Shown here one piece after another: positions 44,518 through 53,362 of a stretch of DNA of 64,000 nucleotides. Both the position numbers and the translations under genes were made by a program. Location of the stretch: positions 1-64,000 of the forward strand of contig DASRKB010000033.1 in NCBI GenBank assembly GCA_035649175.1. Direction: 5' to 3'. Numbering within the stretch: position 1 is the first letter of the stretch; every line of letters begins with the position of its first letter. This DNA is from SCGC-AG-212-J23 sp035649175 (lineage in GTDB: Bacteria > Pseudomonadota > Gammaproteobacteria > Burkholderiales > SG8-39). The notes beneath the pieces are model-generated. The model made no database searches and was not told the DNA's origin. It worked only from the letters and a program-made list of their open reading frames with translations.

Positions 44518-45308
44518 TGATCCAGCCCAGGCATTTCCAGTGGCGCGTGGACGGCAAGGTCGGTGTCATCACGCTCAGCCGCCCGGAGCGCAAGAACCCG
44601 CTCACATTCGAGTCCTACGCCGAGTTGCGGGATCTTTTCAGTGACCTGGAAAAAGAGCATTCCGTGAAGAGCGTCGTGATTACCGGCGCCGGCGGCAATT
44701 TCTGCTCCGGCGGGGACGTGCACGAGATCATCGGCCCGCTGACGAAGATGGCCATGCCCGAGCTTCTCGCGTTCACGCGCATGACCGGCGACGTGGTGAA
44801 AGCGATGCGCCATTGCCCGCAGCCGGTCATCGCCGCCGTGGACGGGGTGTGCGCCGGCGCCGGCGCGATCCTCGCCATGGCGTGCGACCTGCGCTACGGC
44901 GCGCCGGACGCGAAGGTGGCGTTCCTCTTCGTGCGCGTGGGGCTCGCGGGCTGCGACATGGGCGCCTGCGCGATGCTGCCTCGCATCATCGGGCAGGGGC
45001 GGGCCTCGGAGCTCCTCTACACCGGGCGCTCGATGAGCGCGGAGGAAGGCCTCGCCTGGGGGTTCTTCAACCAGGTGAGCGAGGCACCGCTGGAAAAGGC
45101 CCTGGCGAGGGCCAGGGAGCTGGCGAACGGCCCCACGGCGGCGCACGCGATGACGAAGAAAATGCTGCACCAGGAATGGAACGCCGGGGTCGACGAGGCG
45201 ATCGAAATGGAAGCGCAGGCGCAGGCCATCCTCATGCAGAACAAGGATTTCCGGCGCGCGTACGAGGCCTTCGCGGCCAGGAGAAAGCCCGCCTTCGAAG
45301 GCGACTGA
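44517..45308 (+). CDS. Enoyl-CoA hydratase/isomerase-family protein
   Basis: 263-residue crotonase-fold protein. The CoA oxyanion-hole motif GAGGNFCSGGDVHE lies near residue 58. By hand alignment the two catalytic glutamates of classic hydratase are replaced: GAGAILAMACD has Ile at the first site, and the AFLFVRVGLAGCDMGA stretch has Arg near the second. A different crotonase reaction (hydrolytic ring opening, isomerisation or decarboxylation) is therefore possible. Coupled to marR and to the acyl-CoA dehydrogenase by one-base overlaps. Confidence 0.92.
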   Translation: MIQPRHFQWRVDGKVGVITLSRPERKNPLTFESYAELRDLFSDLEKEHSVKSVVITGAGGNFCSGGDVHEIIGPLTKMAMPELLAFTRMTGDVVKAMRHCPQPVIAAVDGVCAGAGAILAMACDLRYGAPDAKVAFLFVRVGLAGCDMGACAMLPRIIGQGRASELLYTGRSMSAEEGLAWGFFNQVSEAPLEKALARARELANGPTAAHAMTKKMLHQEWNAGVDEAIEMEAQAQAILMQNKDFRRAYEAFAARRKPAFEGD

Positions 45309-46414
45309 TGGATCGATTCGCGCATTACGCCTTGCCGTTGTTCGAGACGCGCCATGCCGAGTTGGCGCGGAAGGTCGAACGCTATGCGATGGAGAATCTC
45401 GGTTTTGCGCACGGTGAGGACGCGGACGCAATCTGCCGGCGCCTCGTGCAGGACCTGGGATGCGCGGGGTTCCTCGCGCACTGCGTGGGAGCGCAGGTCG
45501 AGGTGCGCTCGGTCGCGATCCTGCGCGAGGTGCTCGCCTATCACGCCGGCTTGGCGGACTTCTCGTTCGTGATGCAGGGGCTGGGCAGCGGGCCGATCGC
45601 GCTCGCGGGCACCGAGGAGCAGAAGAAGAAGTACTTGCCCAGGACGGCGAGCGGCGAAGCGATCGCCGCCTTCGCGCTTTCCGAGCCCGACGCCGGCTCG
45701 GACGTACAAGCCATGAGCACCACCGCCACGAAGGCCGGAAGCGCCTGGACGCTGGATGGCACCAAGACCTGGATTTCGAACGGCGGCATCGCCGACTACT
45801 ACGTCGTGTTCGCGAAGGCCGACGAGGGGATCAGCGCCTTCGTGGTCGACAAGGAGGAGGTGGACGCCTCCGAGCGCATCGACATCGTCGCGCCGCATCC
45901 GATGGCCGTCGTTCGCCTTCGGGGTTCACGGGGAACTCTTTTGGGAGAAGCGGGACAGGGCTTCAAGCTGGCGATGCGCAACCTCGACGTCTTCCGCACT
46001 ACCGTGGCCGGGGCCGCCCTCGGCTTCGCCCGTCGGGCGCTCGATGAAGCTCTCCGGAGAACGAGAGAAAGAAAGATGTTCGGGCAGGCGCTGGCTGACT
46101 TCCAGATGACGCAGGCGAAGCTCGCCGACATGGCGACGGCCATCGAAGCGGGCGCGCTGCTCACCTATCGCTCTGCATGGAAAAAAGATCATCTCAAGGA
46201 GCGGGTAACCCGCGAGGCGGCGATGGCCAAGATGTTCGCCACCGAGGCCGCGCAGCGGGTGATCGACGACGCGGTGCAGCTTTGCGGGGGCCTGGGCGTC
46301 ATGCGCGGCCACCCGGTGGAGCGGCTCTACCGGGAGGTGCGTGCGCTACGCATCTACGAGGGGGCGACCGAGGTGCAAAAACTCATCATTGCCCGGGATG
46401 TTCTGAAGTCATGA
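45308..46414 (+). CDS. Acyl-CoA dehydrogenase
   Basis: 368-residue FAD enzyme. It contains AFALSEPDAGSDVQAM near residue 118, KTWISNGGIADYYVVFAK near 152, RKMFGQALADFQMTQAKLADM near 253 and the C-terminal RIYEGATEVQKLIIARDVL with the likely catalytic glutamate near 355. It starts in TGATG after the crotonase gene. In this cluster it may dehydrogenate an alicyclic CoA thioester formed after ring reduction. Confidence 0.94.
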   Translation: MDRFAHYALPLFETRHAELARKVERYAMENLGFAHGEDADAICRRLVQDLGCAGFLAHCVGAQVEVRSVAILREVLAYHAGLADFSFVMQGLGSGPIALAGTEEQKKKYLPRTASGEAIAAFALSEPDAGSDVQAMSTTATKAGSAWTLDGTKTWISNGGIADYYVVFAKADEGISAFVVDKEEVDASERIDIVAPHPMAVVRLRGSRGTLLGEAGQGFKLAMRNLDVFRTTVAGAALGFARRALDEALRRTRERKMFGQALADFQMTQAKLADMATAIEAGALLTYRSAWKKDHLKERVTREAAMAKMFATEAAQRVIDDAVQLCGGLGVMRGHPVERLYREVRALRIYEGATEVQKLIIARDVLKS

Positions 46415-48018
46415 GCTACACCGCGCACGTCGACACTTTCGCGCGCGATAACCTGCCGCCGCGCAGCCTGTGGCCCGAGCTGCGCTTCGATCTGCCGGAG
46501 CTGCAGTACTCCGTGCGCATGAACTGCGCCACCGAGCTGCTCGACAAGCCGGTGACGCGCGGCCACGGCCATCGCATCGCGCTGCGCTCGCCCGACGGCG
46601 AGTGCACCTACACCCAGCTCTTCACCCAGACGAATCGGCTCGCCAACGTCCTGGTGCGCGAGATGGGCGTGAAGCCCGGCAACCGGGTGCTGCTGCGCGG
46701 TCCGAACAACCCGATGATGGCCGCCTGCTGGTTCGCGGTGATGAAAGCCGGCGCGATCTGCGTGGCCACCATGCCGCTCCTGCGCGCGAAGGAGCTCACC
46801 GATATCATCGAGAAGGCCGAGATCACACACGCGCTGTGCGATAAGCGCCTGGATGCCGAGCTGATCACCGCGCAGGAGAGGTGTCCGTCGTTGGCGGTCG
46901 TCAAGTACTGGTACGACGACGGACCCGATTCGCTCGACACGCTTTCGCTGCGCCAGCCGCTCACCTTTACCAACTTGTCGACGGCGGCGGACGACGTCGC
47001 GCTCATCGCGTTCACCTCGGGCACGACCGGCAAGCCCAAGGGAACGATGCACTTCCACCGCGACGTCATCGCGATGTGCGACTGTTTTCCGCGCTCGTGC
47101 CTGCAGGCCACCAAGGACGACATCTTCTGCGGCACGCCGCCCCTCGCGTTCACCTTCGGGCTGGGCGGCATGCTGTGCTTTCCGATGCGCTTCGGCGCCT
47201 CCACGGTTCTGATTGAGAAGCTCACGCCCGAATCGATGCTCGAGACGATCGAGCGCTACAAGGCCACGGTGTGCTTCACCTCCCCGGTCATGTACCGCGG
47301 CATGGCTGCGCTTGCGAAGAGCTTCGATCTGCGGTCCCTGAAGAAATGCGTGTCCGCCGGCGAGGCACTGCCCGATGCCACGCGGCAGTCTTTCAAGCAG
47401 TCCACCGGCATCGAGATCATCGACGGCATCGGTTCCACCGAGATGATCCACATCTTCATCTCTCACACGCCCGAGCGCGTGCGCCGCGGCGCCACCGGCT
47501 ACGCGATCCCAGGCTATCGCGCGACGGTTCTGGACGATCGGGGCAATCCCTGTAGACCGGGAGAGGTGGGCCGCCTCGCCGTGAAGGGGCCGACCGGCTG
47601 CCGCTACCTCGCCGACGAGCGGCAGAAGAACTATGTGCTGAACGGCTGGAACGTCACTGGCGATGCCTACCTGATGGACGAGGACGGCTACTTCTTCTAC
47701 CAGGCTCGTACCGACGACATGATCATCTCCGCCGGCTACAACATCGCCGGGCCGGAGGTCGAGGGCGCGCTCCTCACGCACGCGGCGGTCGCCGAGTGCG
47801 GCGTGGTGGGCGCGCCGGACCCAGAGCGCGGCACGATCGTCAAGGCCTTCGTCGTTCTCAAGGAAGGGCAGACCGGAGACGCGAGGATGGTCAAGGCCCT
47901 TCAGGACCATGTGAAGAGCGCCATCGCGCCCTACAAGTATCCGCGCGCCATCGAGTTCGTTTCTGCGCTGCCACGCACCGAGACCGGGAAGCTGCAGCGC
48001 TTCAAGCTGAGGGGATGA
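46411..48018 (+). CDS. Aromatic acid-CoA ligase (2-aminobenzoate/benzoate type)
   Basis: 535-residue adenylate-forming ligase. P-loop FTSGTTGKPKGTMHFHRD near residue 205, GIGSTEMIHIF near 345, the hinge ARTDDMIISAGYNIAGPEVE near 431 and the catalytic lysine in ETGKLQRFKLR at the end. The N terminus SYTAHVDTFARDNLPP and the MHFHRD segment resemble 2-aminobenzoate-CoA ligases as I recall them. Start overlaps the dehydrogenase stop (ATGA). Immediately followed by RidA and the aryl-CoA monooxygenase/reductase. Confidence 0.93.
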   Translation: MSYTAHVDTFARDNLPPRSLWPELRFDLPELQYSVRMNCATELLDKPVTRGHGHRIALRSPDGECTYTQLFTQTNRLANVLVREMGVKPGNRVLLRGPNNPMMAACWFAVMKAGAICVATMPLLRAKELTDIIEKAEITHALCDKRLDAELITAQERCPSLAVVKYWYDDGPDSLDTLSLRQPLTFTNLSTAADDVALIAFTSGTTGKPKGTMHFHRDVIAMCDCFPRSCLQATKDDIFCGTPPLAFTFGLGGMLCFPMRFGASTVLIEKLTPESMLETIERYKATVCFTSPVMYRGMAALAKSFDLRSLKKCVSAGEALPDATRQSFKQSTGIEIIDGIGSTEMIHIFISHTPERVRRGATGYAIPGYRATVLDDRGNPCRPGEVGRLAVKGPTGCRYLADERQKNYVLNGWNVTGDAYLMDEDGYFFYQARTDDMIISAGYNIAGPEVEGALLTHAAVAECGVVGAPDPERGTIVKAFVVLKEGQTGDARMVKALQDHVKSAIAPYKYPRAIEFVSALPRTETGKLQRFKLRG

Positions 48019-48422
48019 GCATGCAGATTCTGCAACCGCCTGGCTGGGCGCGACCCAAGGGCTTCTCCAACGGCATCGTCGCCGACGGCAGGCTCGTCTT
48101 CATTGCCGGTCAGGTCGGTTGGACCGGCGAGGGCAGCTGGCAGGCGCGGGATTTCGCCGGCCAGTTCCGCCAGGCGCTGAAGAACATTCTCGCGGTCCTC
48201 CGCGAGGCGAAGGGCGCACCCGAGCACCTTGTGCGCCTAACCTGGTACGTGCTCGACAGGCAGGAGTACCTCGATTCCCTCAAAGCCGTCGGCGACGCGT
48301 ACCGCGAGCTCATGGGGCGGCACTACCCGACGATGGCGGTCGTCCAGGTGTCGGCGCTGGTCGAGCCCGAGGCGCGCCTCGAGATCGAGGCCACGGCGGT
48401 CGTACCGGAGGAACGAGCATGA
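48015..48422 (+). CDS. RidA/YjgF-family protein
   Basis: 135-residue RidA-fold protein. It has GRLVFIAGQVGWTGEGSW near residue 25, LRLTWYVLDRQEYLDSL-like strand-helix near 74 (VRLTWYVLDRQEY) and PTMAVVQVSALVEPEARLEIEA at the end. The canonical arginine of imine deaminases (RxxxxV) is not obvious in the last strand. RidA proteins hydrolyse enamines/imines, which would suit release of ammonia from an amino-aromatic intermediate. Coupled at both ends by ATGA overlaps. Confidence 0.88.
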   Translation: MSMQILQPPGWARPKGFSNGIVADGRLVFIAGQVGWTGEGSWQARDFAGQFRQALKNILAVLREAKGAPEHLVRLTWYVLDRQEYLDSLKAVGDAYRELMGRHYPTMAVVQVSALVEPEARLEIEATAVVPEERA

Positions 48423-50776
48423 AGGTGAGCGTGATCGGCGGAGGTCCGGGGGGGCTTTACTTTGCGCTGCTGGCCAAGAAGGCCTGGCCCCGCTGGGACA
48501 TCACGGTGCTCGAGAGGAACCGGCCCGACGACACCTTCGGCTTTGGCGTGGTGTTTTCGGACCAGACGCTCGACACCTTCAAGGCGTACGACACCGTCAC
48601 CTACGAGCGCATCCGTCGGCGCTTCGCCTATTGGGGCGACGTGGACGTCGTGTACAAGGGCCAGGTGCTGCGCTCGGGCGGCAACGGCTTCTGCGGCTGC
48701 TCGCGGGTGGCGCTGCTCAACATACTGCAGGACCGCGCGCGCGAGCTCGGCGTGCAGATGAGGTTCCAGCGCGAGGTGGAGGACCTCTCCGAGTTTCCCG
48801 ACTCGGACCTGATCGTCGTGGCCGACGGCATCAACTCCAGGATCCGCGAGAAGCACAAGGAGCACTTCCAGCCGAGCGTCGATCTCCGGCCCAACAAATT
48901 CACCTGGCTCGGCTCGACCAAGCCGCTCGACGCCTTCAAGTACTTCTTCCGCGAGACGCCGCAGGGCATCATCCTCGCCCACTGCTACCAGTACGAGGCG
49001 GACCGCTCCACCTGGGTGATCGAGACCGACGAGTCGACCTGGCGCAACTTCGGCTTCGACCGGATGAGCGAGACCGAGATGTTGCCCGTGCTGGAAGGCG
49101 TCTTCGCCGAGGAGCTGGAGGGCCACCCGCTGATCGCCAACCGCTCGATCTGGCGCAACTTTCCCAACATCACCAACAAGACCTGGGTAAAGCTCGATGG
49201 AAAGATGAGCGCCGTGCTCGTCGGCGATGCCAAGGCGACCGCGCACTTCTCGATCGGCTCGGGCACCAAGCTCGCGATGGAGGATGCGATTGCGCTGTAC
49301 GAAAGCCTCAAGAAAGAGAGAGAGGTTAAGAAAGCATTGCGGCTGTACGACACGGCACGCCGAGAAGAGGTCGAGAAGACGCAGCACGCAGCAAACGTCT
49401 CGCTCGCGTGGTTCGAGCACATGAAGCGTTACTGGGGTATGGACCCGCAGCAGTTCGCCTTCGGCGTCATGTCGCGCTCCAAGCAGATCACCTGGGAGAA
49501 CCTGGAGCTGCGCGACCCCGGCTTCATCAAGGAAGTGCATCGATGGTATGCGGCAAGGGTAAAACAGCAGGGATTTGACATCGATCTGGAGAATCCTCCA
49601 GTACCGATGTTCACACCGTTTCGTCTGCGGGACATGGTGGTGGAGAACCGCGTGGTCGTCTCGCCGATGGACCAGTATTCCGCGGTCGACGGCGTGCCGG
49701 GCGACTGGCACTTCGTGCACTTGGGAAGCCGCGCCATCGGCGGCGCCGGCCTGGTGTACGTGGAGATGACCTGTCCTTCGCCCGAGGCGCGCATCTCGCC
49801 GGGAGACACCGGCCTCTGGAACGAGGAGCAGCGCAACGCCTTCAGGCGCATCGTCCAGTTCTGCAAGGCTCACTCGAAGGCGAAGATGTGCATGCAGCTC
49901 GGGCACTCCGGGCGCAAGGGCTCGACCCAGCTCGGCTGGGAGCGCATGGACCATCCGCTCGAGTCGGGCAACTGGCCGGTGGTGTCCGCCTCACCGATTC
50001 CCTACTACGAAGGCATCTCGCCGGTACCCAGGGAAATTCAAGAAGATGAGATGAAGAAGATCGTCGACGACTTCGCTCGCTCGACGCGGTATGCAGACGA
50101 GGCCGGCTTCGACATGCTCGAGATCCACATGGCGCACGGCTACCTGCTCGCGAGCTTCATCTCGCCCCTCACGAACCGGCGCAACGACAAGTACGGCGGC
50201 GGCATCGAGAACCGCATGCGCTTCCCGCTGGAAGTGTTCCGTGCCTGCCGCGCCCTGTGGCCGGAGAGCAAGCCCATGTCGGTGCGCATCTCGGCGACCG
50301 ACTGGGCCCCGGGCGGACTCTCGGGCGAGGACCTGATGGCGGCGTGCCGGATGCTGAAGGAGGCGCGCTGCGACCTCATCGACTGCTCCACCGGCCAGAC
50401 CGTGCCGCACCAGAAGCCGGTGTACGGCCGGATGTACCAGGCACCGTTCTCCGACTGGGTGAGGAACGAAGTCGGAATCGCGACCATGACCGTCGGTGCA
50501 GTGACGAGCGCGGACCAGGTGAACACTTTGCTCGCGTCAGGCAAGGCCGACCTCGTCGCGCTCGCCCGCCCGCATCTCGCCAACCCGTACTTCACCCTGC
50601 AGGCGTCCGCCTGGTACCAGCACACGGACCAGTTCTGGCCGCCGCAGTACCTCTCCGGTCGCGACCAGGCGTTCCGCAACGCCGCGCGCGAGCGCACGGA
50701 GCTCGCGGATCTGCGGCTGCGTGCGCGGCCGGCGAGTCACGAAGTGCACGAGGCCGGCGTCAAGAAAGCCGCCTGA
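48419..50776 (+). CDS. Bifunctional aryl-CoA flavin monooxygenase/OYE reductase (2-aminobenzoyl-CoA monooxygenase/reductase-like)
   Basis: 785-residue fusion. Residues 1 to about 380 are an FAD monooxygenase (GGGPGGLYFALLAKK near 7, FGFGVVFSDQTL near 40, GDAKATAHFSIGSGTKLAMEDAIAL near 268). From about 395 an Old-Yellow-Enzyme barrel follows (MFTPFRLRDMVVENRVVVSPM, HMAHGYLLASFISPLTNRRND). This architecture matches 2-aminobenzoyl-CoA monooxygenase/reductase of Azoarcus evansii. Databases often label it salicylyl-CoA 5-hydroxylase. With the ligase and RidA genes beside it, anthranilate is the best substrate guess. Confidence 0.93.
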   Translation: MKVSVIGGGPGGLYFALLAKKAWPRWDITVLERNRPDDTFGFGVVFSDQTLDTFKAYDTVTYERIRRRFAYWGDVDVVYKGQVLRSGGNGFCGCSRVALLNILQDRARELGVQMRFQREVEDLSEFPDSDLIVVADGINSRIREKHKEHFQPSVDLRPNKFTWLGSTKPLDAFKYFFRETPQGIILAHCYQYEADRSTWVIETDESTWRNFGFDRMSETEMLPVLEGVFAEELEGHPLIANRSIWRNFPNITNKTWVKLDGKMSAVLVGDAKATAHFSIGSGTKLAMEDAIALYESLKKEREVKKALRLYDTARREEVEKTQHAANVSLAWFEHMKRYWGMDPQQFAFGVMSRSKQITWENLELRDPGFIKEVHRWYAARVKQQGFDIDLENPPVPMFTPFRLRDMVVENRVVVSPMDQYSAVDGVPGDWHFVHLGSRAIGGAGLVYVEMTCPSPEARISPGDTGLWNEEQRNAFRRIVQFCKAHSKAKMCMQLGHSGRKGSTQLGWERMDHPLESGNWPVVSASPIPYYEGISPVPREIQEDEMKKIVDDFARSTRYADEAGFDMLEIHMAHGYLLASFISPLTNRRNDKYGGGIENRMRFPLEVFRACRALWPESKPMSVRISATDWAPGGLSGEDLMAACRMLKEARCDLIDCSTGQTVPHQKPVYGRMYQAPFSDWVRNEVGIATMTVGAVTSADQVNTLLASGKADLVALARPHLANPYFTLQASAWYQHTDQFWPPQYLSGRDQAFRNAARERTELADLRLRARPASHEVHEAGVKKAA

Positions 50777-50827
50777 GCGCCTTGGCAAGTACCGAAGGCG
50801 GGCCTGGTCTAGGGCTATCATTCGCTC

Positions 50828-51304
50828 ATGAAACCCTCCGTGCTTCTGCTCGCTCTCTCGCTCGCCGCGCTGCCCGCCGCCGCGTCGTATGATGCGAACG
50901 GCGTTCCGCTGGGCGCGCACGAGCGCCAGGTGAAGCAGCGCTACCCGAGCGCCTACTGCAAGGCGCTCGAATGGTCGAGCCTGGCCGCCGACCGGCGCTG
51001 CGACGACTCGCGCGCCGACTTCGCCGGGGTCAGGGCGCGCATTACCTTCTACCTCAAGAACGACGCCGTGCAGGCGTTCGATGTGCGCTTCGACAGCAAG
51101 CAGTTGCAGCGCCTTATGCCGACCCTGCGCGAGAAGTACGGCAAACCGGACGTCGAGAGCGAGGATCCCGAGCGCCGCTTCTTCCGCGCGGAATGGAAGA
51201 CCAAGACCGACCGTGCCGTGCTCGTCTCGGACCTCGAGAAGCATCGGGCCTCCCTGCTCGTCTCGCGCGGCAACTTCGAGGAAGAGATCTACCGGGTCCG
51301 CTGA
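50828..51304 (+). CDS. Small secreted protein of unknown function
   Basis: 158 residues with a signal peptide (KPSVLLLALSLAALPAAAS, cleavage near residue 20). The mature part starts DANGVPLGAHERQVKQRYPSA and has two cysteines near residues 45 and 60. I do not recognise the family. The layout, with LGAHERQVKQRYP and YGKPDVESE, resembles small periplasmic proteins that fold as repeated alpha/beta units. Its stop shares a base with the rhodanese gene start, so the two are co-translated. Confidence 0.75.
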   Translation: MKPSVLLLALSLAALPAAASYDANGVPLGAHERQVKQRYPSAYCKALEWSSLAADRRCDDSRADFAGVRARITFYLKNDAVQAFDVRFDSKQLQRLMPTLREKYGKPDVESEDPERRFFRAEWKTKTDRAVLVSDLEKHRASLLVSRGNFEEEIYRVR

Positions 51305-52869
51305 TGCGCGTCTCGCCGCAGGGGGTCATGGCCCGCCTGACGGGCGTCGAGGAGATGGCGCTGCTCGACGTGCGCGAGCAGGGCGTGCATCACCGCGGGC
51401 ATCCCTTCTTTGCCTGCTCGCTTCCGCTCTCGCGCCTCGAGATGATGGTCGAGGATCTTGTGCCGCGGCGCACTGCGCCGCTCGTGCTGCTCGACGGCGG
51501 CGAGGGCCTCGCCGAGAAAGCCGCTGCGCGGCTTACCGGTCTTGGCTACGCGGACGTGTCGGTACTGGAAGGCGGCTGCGAGGGCTGGAAGGCCGCTGGG
51601 GGCGAGCTTTTCACCGGCGTCAACGTGCCCTCGAAGGCTTTCGGCGAGTTCGTCGAACACCGCTACGAGACCCCGCGTATGCCTCCTCAGGAAGTCAAGC
51701 AGCTTCTGGGTGGGAAACGAAAGCTGGTGATCCTCGACTCGCGTCCGTTCGAGGAGTACCACCGCATGAATATCCCGGGCGGCATCGATGTGCCGGGCGC
51801 CGAGCTCGCCTGGCGCGTGCACGATCTCGCGCCGGACCCCAGCACGTTGGTCGTCGTCAACTGCGCCGGGCGCACCCGCTCGATCATCGGCTGCCAGTCG
51901 CTGCGCAATGCCGGCATTCCGAACGAGGTCGTGGCGCTCAAGGACGGCACGATGGGCTGGGAGCTCGCGGGGCTGGAGCTCGAGCGCGGCGCGACGCGCG
52001 TCGCGCCGCCGCCGTCGGAGGAGGGGCGCAGGCGCGCTCGCGCCGTGGCCGAGAATGTGGCGAGGCGGTTTCAGGTGAAGTTCGCGGATGGCAGGACCGT
52101 CGAGGGGTGGAAGGCGGATCGCTCCCGCACCCTGTATGTCCTCGACGTGAGAAGCCGCGACGAGTTTGAGGCGAAGCGCGTCGCCGGCTCGCGCCATGCG
52201 CCCGGCGGGCAGCTCGTGCAGGCGACCGACGAGTACATCGGCGTGCGCAACGCGCGGGTGGTCCTCGTGGATCCCGAGCGCGTGCGCTCGGTGATGACCG
52301 CCTCCTGGCTGAACCAGATGGGCTGGGAGGAGGTTTACGTGCTCGAGCCCGAGGGCGCGGACGGCTTCGCCGGCTGGCGCACGGAGAGCGGGCCGCGGCG
52401 GAGGCCGGTCCTGGGGTTCAAGTCCTGGAGAAAGATCGATGATGTGCAGGGCGCGACCGTGCTCGATTTCTCGACGAGCCTGAAGTTCCGCGCCCGCCAC
52501 ATTGCAGGGGCGTGGTGGGCGATTCGGTCCCGCCTTCCCGAGGCGAGAGAGAAGATCGGGACGGCACAGAAGATCGCGCTCACCTCGGAAGACGCCGCGC
52601 TGGCGGAGCTCGCGGCGCCTGAGGTCGCGGCGCTATGGCCGGAAGCGGACGTGAAGGTGCTCGCAGGCGGTAACGCCGCGTGGTTCGCCGCCGGGAAGGC
52701 CGTGGAAACCGGCGTTGAGCGCGCGACCACGACGCTCGACGACGTCGCATACAAGGCCTACGACCATGCCAGCGACTACGAACGGCACGCCCGCGAATAC
52801 CTCTCCTGGGAGGTCGCGCTCGTCGATCAGATCAAGCGCGACCCCACCATCCGCTTCCGCGCGTACTAG
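51304..52869 (+). CDS. Four-domain rhodanese-like protein
   Basis: 521-residue protein built of four rhodanese folds at about residues 1-105, 118-235, 255-375 and 385-490. Only domain 2 keeps the catalytic loop (VVNCAGRTRS near residue 197). The loops of domain 1 (LLDGGEGL), 3 (LVDPERVR) and 4 (LTSEDAAL) lack cysteine. No signal peptide is seen. It may move sulfane sulfur or bind thiol ligands with one active and three scaffold domains. Coupled to the small secreted protein upstream. Confidence 0.9.
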   Translation: MRVSPQGVMARLTGVEEMALLDVREQGVHHRGHPFFACSLPLSRLEMMVEDLVPRRTAPLVLLDGGEGLAEKAAARLTGLGYADVSVLEGGCEGWKAAGGELFTGVNVPSKAFGEFVEHRYETPRMPPQEVKQLLGGKRKLVILDSRPFEEYHRMNIPGGIDVPGAELAWRVHDLAPDPSTLVVVNCAGRTRSIIGCQSLRNAGIPNEVVALKDGTMGWELAGLELERGATRVAPPPSEEGRRRARAVAENVARRFQVKFADGRTVEGWKADRSRTLYVLDVRSRDEFEAKRVAGSRHAPGGQLVQATDEYIGVRNARVVLVDPERVRSVMTASWLNQMGWEEVYVLEPEGADGFAGWRTESGPRRRPVLGFKSWRKIDDVQGATVLDFSTSLKFRARHIAGAWWAIRSRLPEAREKIGTAQKIALTSEDAALAELAAPEVAALWPEADVKVLAGGNAAWFAAGKAVETGVERATTTLDDVAYKAYDHASDYERHAREYLSWEVALVDQIKRDPTIRFRAY

Positions 52870-52892
52870 AGCACCCGCCTCAAGGCGGGGGC

Positions 52893-53318
52893 TCAGGCCT
52901 TCAGCTTCTTCAGCGCGGCGATCGCCCTCGCCTGGTCCTCGGCGCTGTCGAGCGCGATGTAGCTGATGAACTTCCTGCCTATCGCCACGCCGGACATTCC
53001 GCGGAAGCTGATCCCGGCCTGGGCCAGGGCGCGCGCGATCTTCGCGCCGAGCCCGGGCTTGTCGCCGCCTTCGATGCGCACGGAATGGATGTGGGCGGGC
53101 TTGGCCATGCCCGCCTCCTGCGCGGCCTTCATGGCCTTCGCGCCCTTGATCGGCGTGACGAACATCACGCCCTGCCCGGGGGTCTCGGTGCGCCGGGCGA
53201 GCACCATCTCGAGGTTGGCGCCGGCCCCGGCGAGCGCCTCGAGCTTGGCCGCCGCACCGCCGGGGCGGTCCTCCAGCGTTACGACCCACACCTCGGCCTT
53301 CGTCGCTTTGATTGCCAC
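52893..53318 (-). CDS. ACT-domain protein
   Basis: 141-residue protein with two ACT-like beta-alpha-beta repeats: VWVVTLEDRPGGAAAKLEALAGAGANLE near residues 10-37 and VRIEGGDKPGLGAKIARALAQAGISF near 80-105. No enzymatic domain, so it is probably a small-ligand (amino acid) sensor or regulator. GTG start behind a strong AGGAGG. It is convergent with the rhodanese gene and stands alone. Confidence 0.82.
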   Translation of the reverse strand: MAIKATKAEVWVVTLEDRPGGAAAKLEALAGAGANLEMVLARRTETPGQGVMFVTPIKGAKAMKAAQEAGMAKPAHIHSVRIEGGDKPGLGAKIARALAQAGISFRGMSGVAIGRKFISYIALDSAEDQARAIAALKKLKA

Positions 53319-53362
53319 GGTTTCCTCCTCTGGTTGGGGAGGGCTACTGTACTCCGGCCCCG

